Below, one piece after another: positions 55,715 through 64,000 of a stretch of DNA of 64,000 bases (positions within the stretch are counted from its first letter, which is position 1; each line of letters starts with the position of its first letter). Source of the DNA: Pyropia yezoensis (lineage: Eukaryota > Rhodophyta > Bangiophyceae > Bangiales > Bangiaceae); NCBI GenBank assembly GCA_009829735.1, contig CM020619.1:1804590-1868589 (forward strand), written 5' to 3'. The translations under genes were made by a program, and so were the position numbers. The notes beneath the pieces were generated by a model. That model was not told the origin of the DNA, ran no database searches, and saw only the letters and a list, made by a program, of their open reading frames with translations.

Positions 55715-56183
55715 TGTGGCAAAAACCACTTACACGCACGGCACCCAAGTTGGGGCGGTGTACAAGGGCTGCCTCTCGTGTCGGGGGAACCGGAAGAAGT
55801 GAAAGTCGCACACACTCTGTCCCTGTTGTGGGGCAAACCCCCCACTGACAAACAAGAGGATGGTGTGTGGTCCAACAGTTTCTTGGTCGGGACGGGGACG
55901 CAGGGCCAAGCCCCGCTGTCTCTCTTCTTATCCCCTCAGGGTCCCCTCATAATCTCGCCACTCAGAATCTCCCACCCCAGCACCTGCCCACCGGGCCACA
56001 CGAAAATTCAAGACGATAAATGCAGAAAACCCTCAAATCCAAGTTGGATTTACTACTAAGCTAACTATCCCAAACTTAGGGAATACGGACCCAAATGCAG
56101 GGGGAAGAACGGATCAGGCTAGTGGCCTGCCGCCCCTTGCATGGCACGTGTTGCCTCCCTACCTGGGGGTCAATACTGCCACA
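55715..56183 (-). repeat. 5' LTR of A1
   Basis: 469 bp, TGTGGCAAAAACC to ACTGCCACA. It is the copy most like the solo LTR at 735-1203 at its right edge. Confidence 0.93.
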
Positions 56184-56280
56184 CTGCGCAGGCGATACGG
56201 TGGCATACGGTGCCATCGGTGCCAAGGCACGCACACGTGGAACCCTCACGGGGTGGCCACGCGTCTATCCGCATGGCTCC
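56184..56280. other. 97-bp wedge between A1 and A2
   Basis: Could be the remaining right part of the D 3' LTR, displaced by A1, or flanking DNA. Includes a GATACGGTGGCATACGGTGC short repeat. Nothing else recognised. Confidence 0.3.
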
Positions 56281-56748
56281 TGTGGCAAAAACTGCTCGTG
56301 CACCCAGCACCCAACACGGGGTGGGGCACAAGGGCTGTCTCCCGTGCCGGGGGAACCGGATAAAGTGCAAGTCACACACACGCTGTCTCTGTTGTGGGGC
56401 AATCCCCCCACTGACAAACAAGAAGATGGTTTGTGGGCCTACAGTTTTTTGATCGGGACGGGGAAGCAGGGCCAAGCCCCGCTGTCCCTCCCCTTATCCC
56501 CCCAGGGTCCTCTGAGAAACTCACCACTCACAATCTCCCACCCCAGCACCTGCCCACTGGGCCACACGAATATTCAGGACGACAAAAAGCAGAAAAAGTT
56601 TCAGTCCATACCGGATTAATGTCAAGCAAAGTTTCCCTGACTAAAGAAAATTCGAGATCAAATGCAAAGGGAGGAACGGGTCAGACCAGTCGTCTTCCGT
56701 CCCAGTATGGCGCGCTTTACCCCCCTGCGTGGGGCCAGTTCTGCCACA
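56281..56748 (-). repeat. 3' LTR of A2
   Basis: 468 bp, TGTGGCAAAAACTG to CTGCCACA. It is followed by the same CTCCCCTCTCCTCAG sequence that follows the A1 3' LTR. Confidence 0.9.
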
Positions 56749-56795
56749 CTCCCCTCTCCTCAGGTCCGACCCACCCGGTCGGCCCTGAAAAGGGG

Positions 56796-56803
56796 TATAA
56801 AAG
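56796..56803 (+). promoter_or_regulatory. TATA-like element upstream of the A2 antisense ORF
   Basis: TATAAAAG lies 48 bases inside the LTR edge and 270 bases before the ATG at 57074, on the coding strand of the antisense ORF. The surrounding leader is otherwise similar to A1, where the matching site reads GCGTAAACG and is a weaker match. It suggests the antisense ORF has its own promoter. Confidence 0.45.
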
Positions 56804-57073
56804 CGCGTGTTGCACTCGCCGGGGGCGCGACTCGCTGTCCCTCGATACGTCACCTCGACGTGAAGGCAGTCACGTCGACCGTCCTCCTCCTCAACCTCGC
56901 CCACTTGGCAGCTTGCACGCACCTTACCACGACCTTCCCCAACCACTCACCTCACCGCAGGCCACCCCACGCTAAGAAGGCCCCCGGTATACCCACGATC
57001 CAAGTCCCCCTCAACTCAAGGAGGGCCTCGGGCAGTTGCGATCGAGTTGCCTCTCCCTAACTTGCGGAGAGAC

Positions 57074-59014
57074 ATGGTGTACTCCGGGGTGGAGTCTGAA
57101 TCCCTGGGCGGACGTGTGGAAGACGCGCATCGCGTTGTAGCACCCGTCGGGAGTTCCGGCGGGAGCTCCGCGGTTGCCCCGGGGGATGGGATGCCTGCGC
57201 CACCCGACTCGGTGTTGGCGACGGGCGCTCCCCCGGAGGTAGGCCCCGTTACTCCACGGGAGGCCCTGGGGAGGCCGCACTACCCACCCTGGCCCCTACA
57301 CGAGGAGGGCTTTACGATTATCCGCTGCGGCCGACTTGGCACAGCGATGGATCGGGTCTGGGGGCGCCTACAGGAGAAGTTCCCCAGTAGGGTAGGATTC
57401 CCTCCCGACTTCAAACGAACCAGTTTGACTTCCTTGACGACGAGAAGGTCGAAGACGTGCAGCGGGTCCAGAACTTGATGACCCGCGGGGGTACCATCGA
57501 GGGCCCCGGCGATGTGCCGACCTTCACGTGGGACGTGGTGGCAACTTGCCCCCCGTTCCTTAGTTCCTCCGATCCGCACGTCCATCATCTCGACGTGCGG
57601 ATGGAGAAGGACATCCGACGAGGTCCCTACTTGATGACCTCGGCTCAACTCGGGTTTGCGCAACAAACGCCGGCGAACAGGGAGTTACTCTACCCCAAGA
57701 AGCCCGAGTGGTGGCCTCAAGTTCAGGTCCCCTATGGGTTCCCCGCGCTACAACCGCGGTTGGTTGACCACTTTGGCTCCGAGATGATGACGGCTAGCCC
57801 GGACCACATTGTGTTTGCCATGTTGGCAACACTCTGGCTCCTCGAGGTCATGTCGACCTGGGTGGCCTGCGTCCAGAGGGGTTGGATGTTCTGGCGACTC
57901 CCACCCGGCCTGATCCAAGGTTTGGAGCAGCTCACCCCTCGGCAAGTTGCTGAGGGGTGCTCGTCGGGTCAGCTTACTCTACTCGAGGAGAGGCTGCGTC
58001 TCCACAAGCTCATCGAGTGGGAGACCATCGAGCACAGGTTGTGCCGACCTTCCCGTGGGCCGAAGGACAACGGCTCACTTCGCCAGTTCGTCTGGGTCGG
58101 CCGTGAACTTCACGACAGCCGCGTGATACTCCAGCAGGGTTGGCATCGGGGACTACCCGTATGCCCCAGGGGTGGAGCGCCACACTTCGTCGCCCCCGGA
58201 GAAGAACGTTGTGGTTGCAGTCACGGACCCTGAGGAGCTTGGGGCGCAAGGTGCCGCGGCGGCCTCAACTCGAGGTCGCGGCTACCCTCGGGCTGCCCCA
58301 AGTCTGCGAGTCTCTCCTCTTCCTCCTGTTCCGTTCCAGCCACACGGGGACATCCCGATCGGCTTTGCGGTTGAGTCATCCACGCCTGTGTCCCCCGACT
58401 TGGGGGCTACTCTACTTACGATGTACCCCAAGTTGGTGGTGCCGTCCGCGCCATTTGCTTCTGAGATGCTTACCACCACGTTGGTGCGCAACATTTCGTG
58501 GATGGCCGCGTCGGCAGCGACTCTCCGAACTTCGTAGCCCCCTCAGCTTGAGGAGCGCGTTCGCACTGTCGTCTCGACTGCAAGTTGCGAGTCGGTTGCG
58601 GAGTTTATGACGGCCGAGCTGGCTCTCATCGGCTCCATCATGCCCTCGTCGGCCCCACTTGGGCACGGCAAGCGTCAGGCGACCCGTGCCTACTCCCCTC
58701 CTCGTCGTCGTCGCCGCCACTCTCGGCGCTCTCCCCCTGTGTCGGAAGACGAGTTGTCTTATTCCAAGTCGGAGTCATCCAGCCCGTCCGAGACCGAGTC
58801 GGTCCGTCGTCTGCGCCGCCAACTTACGCGCAGGACCAAGCAGGCAAGTGGCCGCGCTCTTCGTCGCACTCGTGATCGTGAAACTCATGATGACTCCGAC
58901 TTTGAGGCGCCTGCTCCACCAACTGGTGGTGACCGTCACCGGCGGGGGTCTCGCCGCTCGCCTCAGCATGAGAGCGAGGGTCGTGGTGGTGGAGAGTCTA
59001 GCATGCGTGCATAG
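57074..59014 (+). pseudogene. Antisense accessory ORF of A2
   Basis: ATG at 57074 (MVYSGVESESLGGRVEDAHR), in the same place relative to the LTR as in A1. The conserved blocks are RVWGRLQEKFPSRVGFPP, PYLMTSAQLGF, QVQVPYGFPALQPRLVDHFG, LATLWLLEVMSTW, LIQGLEQLTPRQVAEG and LTLLEERLRLHKLIEWET. The C-terminal Arg/Ser tail is retained (SPPRRRRRHSRRSPPVSEDE). About two breaks. Similarity to A1 is spread along the protein, which suggests selection on it before decay. Confidence 0.68.
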
Positions 59015-59125
59015 TTGGGAACTGCCCTTATTGTGAGAGTTAGAGGGTTAGGGCTGTAGTTGAAAGCCCCTTTGCTTACTACTTCGACTTGAAGCACTTT
59101 CTGTGCCTGACCACTTGGCCTTCCC

Positions 59126-62100
59126 TCACGTTGAGGGAGGGCAATCAGGGTCGATGTCATTCCGGGCGAAGTAAGCCCGGACCTTCTCAGCGGGGAGTTC
59201 CTCCACATACTCCCATGTATCCTCTTTGGGGCGGTAACCAAACCAGCGCACCCTGATCATTTGGCGGTTAAAATCCTCATCCCACCCGTGGTCGACGAAC
59301 TTGTCGAACACGTACTCCTGCGGACCCTGGTTGGCCGCGGGCAGGTACGGCAGGCGCCACGCCTTGAGCGCAGGCGCCCAAGTCGGGTCGCCTGGAGGAG
59401 GTGGTGCAACTTTCACCACGTCCTGTCCGTTTACTGTACGGATCCCATCGTCACTTTCGATGGTGAACCGTCGCCCATCCGTACGAAGGTCTTTGTATGG
59501 TCCCTTCGTTCGGAACACCAGCTTACCCCCCGCTGGAATATGCGAATGTGCTAGCACCAATGCACCCTGCTTGGGGACGTGCTTGGCGTTACGTACCTTC
59601 TTGTCGAAAGTACACTTGTAGCGCTTCTGCGCTTTTGTAAGGATTTGCCCCTTAAATCCCCATCCGGAACCCAGGGGATATGGACCGGGACCTCTCCTTA
59701 CATGTCCGGCCCCGACAACTCCTCCCAAGACACATCAATTCCGCACTACCCTGGGCGACACCACGCTGTATCCCTGACATTTTGCGGACGTCGGCCGACC
59801 GCACGAAAGCCGCGGTCAACCCACTGTCGGAACCCTGTCATGGACGTCGAAACTCAACTACGAGGAGCGAGTGACATCGTCGACCAACCACAGGAGGACA
59901 TTTCCGTCTGTGCTGCCTGAGTTTTATTCTCTGCGCTGCTTGAAAGCTGGCATCAAGGACCAGTCACATGATTCATCGACACTGAGGACACCACACATCC
60001 TCGATGGCGGCCGAGTGCGATATGACTGGCTCGCCGGCTTTTGGATTAATTGATTTCGGCCAGCTGTTTGGTGACTGGCTGGCCGGTCAAAGGATTGATT
60101 GAATTTGGCCTTTCTGGCCCTTACAGCCGGTCGGACCTCCTGGCCGACGGGCGTTTGGAGCCGGCTGGTGGGGCGCACTGGGCGCCATCTACGGGACCCC
60201 CTTCGTTTCGGGCAAACTGGGGCTGCACTCCTTTAGTGCGCTCGCCCGCCCATGCTTTGTTCTGAGAGGCATGCTTTGTTTTTGGACCGTTCTGTGCCTA
60301 CCGGCGGTGCAAAGGGGAAACGCATGCTTTGGGGCACTTCAGGTGCCCCGACGCAAGTACATAGTATGTGGGTGCCGGCGCCACCGGGGGAGACGAGAGG
60401 GGCAACCACAGACACAGACCAAAGACACTGTTTACCTTTTGTACCCTCGATCCCCAATGACGTCGCGCCCATCTTCTTCCCCAGACCCGCCCCCGTCGAG
60501 ACCACCGTCCTCTTCCCCGTGCCCCGCGGCCCTATTGGCTCGCAGGACCCGCTGACACCCTCAAGAGTACGTTGAGGGCTCCCCGGTTTTGGGTGGGTCC
60601 TCACAGCTTTGTTCACCTCAGCCCTGACTTCAGGGATGAGCCTCTGAAGCCTAGCAGCGAACTCCACCTTACTCTCAGTGGGAGTAGGTGTCCCGCCACC
60701 GGCCTCCCTACTTGTGAGCGGCCGCTGCACCGCGATAGACCGCACACGGCGCGGAGTCACAAAAGCGAGGGTTACTTTCCCCGTAGAATAGTGAACCTGC
60801 GAGTTGGAGGCAGTAGGCAAAATAGAGACGTATTAGTCCCACGTTATCACGTGCTCACTCACGTAGTGGCGCAGCCGCCGAACAATAGTCTTGTTGAAGC
60901 GCTCCGCCTGCCCATTAGTTTGTTGGTGGTAGGGGGTGGCATAGTTTGCCTGAACCCCCAACATGTTCAGCACTCCCTGAAACAGGACGGACGCAAATTG
61001 CGGTCCGTTGTCCGATAGCGTACTATCTGGGATGGCATACGCGGCAACCCAGTGATCTAGGAAGGCTGACACGACCGACATGGCCGTGATCTCTGGCAGT
61101 GAGATCGCTCGCGTGAGTTTCGTGAAGCGATCGCAGATGACCAGGAGGTACTGGTTGCCCTCCTTGGTCACTGGCAGGGGTCCAAGGATGTCCATTGCCT
61201 ACGCGGCAAACGGCTCCTTAGCCGGGAACAGCAACATGGTTGTAGTGGACCGCCGTTCCATCAGGCGGTTGTGTGCACAACTTGTCCATGCAGCCACCCA
61301 GCTGTAGATGTCCACTACCATCGAGGGCCAGTAATACCGGGTCCTCAGGGTCTGGTAAAGTTTACTAGACCCCAGACGTCCACCCGTAGAAGCATTATAC
61401 TCTCGCTCAAGGATTCTATCCTTGAGGGATGCGGGGACAACAAGTTGTTCAGTCCCCTGGATTGCCCCCCTCCTCAAGAGGAGGCCATCGTCTCGCACCA
61501 AGAACCGTGTCATCGTTGCTGCGTCAAGCGCCTCCCTCTGCGACTTGCAGAAGGTATCATTGGCCTAGGCCTTCACGACTACGTCTACCGACAGGAGAAA
61601 GTAGCTCTTGTTCCCTGGCGCCTCGGGGTCCAACGCTTGACCCGAGCGCGTGACCACCCCCACGATGGGGATGTCCTCATCAATTGGGTTAGTGTTTAGC
61701 CCCTCGGTGGGTTCCCGTGATAGACCGTCGGCCAAGGCACGTTGCCGGCCGTGGCGGTACTCAATGTCAAAGTTGAAAGGCGCCAGCCGCACCCGCCACC
61801 TGTTGAGGCGAGTGTTGGCGCAATCCGTCTTGAAGATGAACTACAACGCGCGGTGGTCACAAAGGATGAGGAACTTTTCACCCTCCAGGTAGTGTCGAAG
61901 TGACGTCACTCCCAACACCACTGCGAGTCCCTCCAACTCGGGGACTCCACAGCTTCGCTCGGCCGAGTTCAGCCCCTTGCTGAAGTACCCTACCGGCAAG
62001 TACTCCTTGTCCGGCTCTTGCTGTAGCAGCACACAACCAAGTTGGTCACAGCTAGCATCCACGTCGAGGACATAGTGGCCTCCCAGCCTGGGAATAGCCA

Positions 62101-62911
62101 AGATGGGAGGGTTCAGCAACTGGTCCCGAAGGGTCTCGAAGGACTCCTCCTCCACCCGACTTTGGGGAGGCGGATTCCTCGGAAGCGTCGAGCTGACAAG
62201 CTCGTTCAGCAAATTCGCCTCTTTGGCGAAGCCCTTTGTGAAACGTCGGTACATCTTGCACATCCCGAGGAAGCTCCTCATCTGGGCTTGTGTCCGGGGG
62301 TACTGGGCCTCACAGATAGCCTTCAGATTCTTCTCGTTGACACTATGGCGCCCCGGACGGACAACGTGTCCGAAGTACTCCACCTCTTGAATGAGAAGGT
62401 GGCACTTGCTTGCCTTCAGCGATACACCAGCGTCAGCAAGTAGCATGAATACCTGACCTAGATGGTCAATGTGTTCTTCCGGAGTTCGGGAGAACACGAT
62501 GATATCGTCGAGGTACACAACACAGATCTGCCACCGTACTCCGGCGAGAATCATGTACATGGCGCGCTGGAAAGTTGCCGGCGCGTTGCGCAGCCCAAAC
62601 GGCAACCGCTTGCACTGGTAGGTACCGCAGTGACCGGTAAAGGTAGTTTTATGCCTGTCCTCCGGGGCAATGGGAGTTTGCCAGTACCCCGCGTTCCAGG
62701 CTAGGGTGGAGAACACGTTTGCCTCTTCCACTGAGTCCAGACAGTCATACATCCTAGGAAGAGGATAACTGTCGTTCACCGTGCTCTCGTTGAGCTTGCG
62801 GTAGTCAATACAGAACCGTGGTGTCCCATCCGGTTTGGGGACGATCACGACTGTGGTCGCCCACTCGGCGTTGCTGGCCTCAACGACGTCTAGGGCCTCC
62901 ATGAGAGCCAC
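59126..62911 (-). pseudogene. pol: pol of A2, split by a solo LTR
   Basis: Same domain order as A1 pol: RT with RFCIDYRKLNESTVNDSYPL and VVYLDDIIVFSR (about 62500), RNase H (GGHYVLDVDASCDQLG), integrase zinc-binding part and core (MDILGPLPVTKEGNQYL, LSDNGPQFASVLFQ, YHQQTNGQAERFNKT), and the chromodomain end (QEYVFDKFVDHGWDEDFNRQ). The solo LTR at 59636-60605 separates the integrase core from the C-terminal domain. Several further breaks. Confidence 0.83.
59636..60605. mobile_element. Solo LTR, family F, 970 bp, inside A2 integrase
   Basis: Starts TGTAAGGATTTG and ends GGGTCCTCACA, so the ends form the short inverted repeat TGT(A/G)AGGA. Perfect 5-bp direct repeats GCTTT flank it (59631-59635 and 60606-60610). 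A1 has no such sequence at the matching place in pol. No internal domains present. A diverged copy lies at about 12641-13156. The sense strand cannot be set without an internal region. Confidence 0.85.
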
Positions 62912-62959
62912 TTGCTCCTTGACGAGGGCCCTTGAACGGGGCCCTCCCCTATACGGTTG

Positions 62960-63757
62960 TTAACATATAGGGGCCACACCGGGCTTCAACTCAATCCGGT
63001 GCTCTGCGGCCTTCATGAGTCCCAAATGGCCATCCCACAACTTGTAATATTGGTTCAAGAGGCGTTCAACTTGAACCCGCAACTTGGGCGGAACATTCTC
63101 CATATCCACATGAGGTCGAGGAGGGGCTGCCGACTTGGCTTTTTCCTTCTCCTCCGCGGGCTTCTTGCCGCCGGTCACTTCTGAGTTGAGCGTGACCGCT
63201 ATCACCGAACCCTGATACTCGTCGACATCGCCGAACTTGGCTCCCGACTGGAAATACTTGGGTGAAGAGCTCAGGTTCATCACCTGGACCTTCCACGGGA
63301 CTCCGGCTTTGGAGTCCATCGTGCCAAGGGCAACAAGCACCCGGTGCTTACGAGCAAGACGGGGGTTAGGGTGCACCAACCCGTTCCCCGTGTAATCATT
63401 TACCACGTCGACGTGTGCCACCGAGTTGGGAGGCAACGTGATCTTACGGGCCAGACGCAAGGTAGCAGTAAACCCTTCTCTCACAGAACAAACAGGCTTC
63501 GACTGTGATACTGTCACAGGAGCCACAGACTTCCCCTTACCAAGGACGGGGATAGTTCCCCCATTCATCAACTTAACCCAGTACTCAGGGCCACAAATCA
63601 TAGGCACCTGAGTCACCACGTACGGGGTGCCCAGAAGCAGGGGCACCGACATGTTCTCAACCACTCCATAGGTCACGTCGACCTTATGGGACCCCAGCCT
63701 ATTTGGCAGGGTCACAGCACCAACGATGGGCAGTATCCCACCATTGATGTCGATCAT
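62960..63757 (-). pseudogene. Protease region of A2 (continues to the right)
   Basis: Matches the A1 protease region (MIDINGGILPIVGAVTLPNR, SVPLLLGTPYVVTQVP) and the linker to RT (LRVQVERLLNQYYKLWDGHL). Sequence like the active-site part continues to about 63930 and beyond the edge. About one or two breaks. Confidence 0.75.
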
Positions 63758-64000
63758 GTCGTTTGCCCTGGACCTTCAACGTTGGAGTTCCACTTCCTTG
63801 GGTATCAGCGACTTGCGAATCAATAAAGCGCCTGAGCCAGTATCCAGTACGATACGGGCACAATACGCACGGCCTGGGGCTAGTTGCACCCGGCCGGCCA
63901 CCCGGAAGCTTCTCCGGTCAGCACAGCGATGACCCGACGTGGGTTCACGTTCTTAGGCAGTCCTACCAGAGGTGGGCGGACCCCTTTGGGTCCGCGCAGT

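Larger units (their letters stand above)
46807..56183 (-). mobile_element. A1: nearly complete Ty3/gypsy-like element, family A, 9.4 kb
   Basis: Paired 469-bp LTRs (46807-47275 and 55715-56183) differ at only about ten positions by eye, so the insertion is young. Flanks CTGCC (46802-46806) and CTGCG (56184-56188) form a near-perfect target duplication. In minus sense: 5' LTR, primer site, gag (53649-55391), protease (52795-53652), RT-RNase H-integrase (49669-52470), an antisense ORF (47614-49557, plus strand), polypurine tract (complement of 47276-47289), 3' LTR. It looks nearly whole, with about two or three breaks. It is inserted near the 3' end of D. Confidence 0.93.
56281..64000 (-). mobile_element. 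A2: second family A element, runs off the window
   Basis: Fossil in minus sense. 3' LTR 56281-56748 (468 bp), polypurine tract beside it, antisense ORF (57074-59014, plus strand), pol (59126-62911) interrupted by a solo LTR of family F (59636-60605), and protease (62960 to beyond 63757). gag and the 5' LTR lie beyond the right edge. It differs from A1 at many positions in LTR and coding parts, so it is an older sibling copy. About five or more breaks. Confidence 0.88.

Noticed and set aside
60233-60820. Minus-strand ORF of 195 codons running across the right end of the family F LTR into A2 integrase
   Set aside because: It spans an insertion junction; the integrase-like part belongs to A2 pol.
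1-64000. CRISPR arrays, prokaryotic operons, rRNA and tRNA genes
   Set aside because: No regular spacer-repeat array, no Shine-Dalgarno-led gene clusters, and no recognisable RNA gene; the repeats present are LTRs, minisatellites and hairpins.

Overview
The window reads as nuclear DNA of a GC-rich eukaryote with compact, intron-poor genes. There are no prokaryotic operons, rRNAs or recognisable tRNAs. A red alga of the Porphyra/Pyropia type would fit the base composition, gene style and transposon mix, but that is inference. Almost all of the 64 kb is mobile-element DNA. Host-type coding is limited to a broken half-ABC transporter at the left edge and a large CRN/RHS-like NTPase gene near 17-20.5 kb.

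Layout. 1-1.53 kb: ABC half-transporter pseudogene, split by a solo LTR (family A) with a clean 5-bp target duplication. 1.53-5.2 kb: 3' half of a Ty3-like element (B1). 5.9-9.2 kb: a Plavaka/KDZ-like DNA transposase gene with one likely intron and two in-frame TGA codons, followed by a 60-bp minisatellite. 10.96-12.64 kb: a degenerate Ty3 pol fragment (E). 12.64-13.16 kb: remnant of an LTR of a further family (F), cut by element B2 (13.16-16.39 kb; LTR, gag, protease). 17.2-20.5 kb: CRN/RHS-like gene. 20.5-24.6 kb: low-complexity DNA, a strong hairpin and two arrays of a GCGTA/TACGC motif. 24.7-28.5 kb: a decayed PIF/Harbinger transposon with its Myb-like partner and transposase genes tail to tail. 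29.7-30.1 kb: a second Harbinger fragment. 31.3-64 kb: one nested stack of Ty3-like elements: B3, invaded by C1, invaded by C2 in inverted orientation, then D, A1 (9.4 kb, nearly whole, paired 469-bp LTRs) and A2 (runs off the window, with a 970-bp solo LTR of family F inside its integrase).

Main observation. In all five elements where the 3' region is present (B1, C2, D, A1, A2; four families by LTR or pol sequence), an antisense ORF of about 1.8-2.5 kb lies between the end of pol and the 3' LTR and is transcribed toward pol. The proteins align with one another over a central alpha-rich region, and the family A versions end in an Arg/Ser-rich tail. So an antisense accessory gene appears to be an ancestral part of this Ty3 lineage. 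Antisense ORFs in the same position are known in some plant elements (Grande, Retand and Ogre/Tat relatives), but I do not recognise this protein family.

Beyond these elements there is little sign of genes acting together. The region looks like heterochromatin-type nested retrotransposon DNA that has destroyed one transporter gene.
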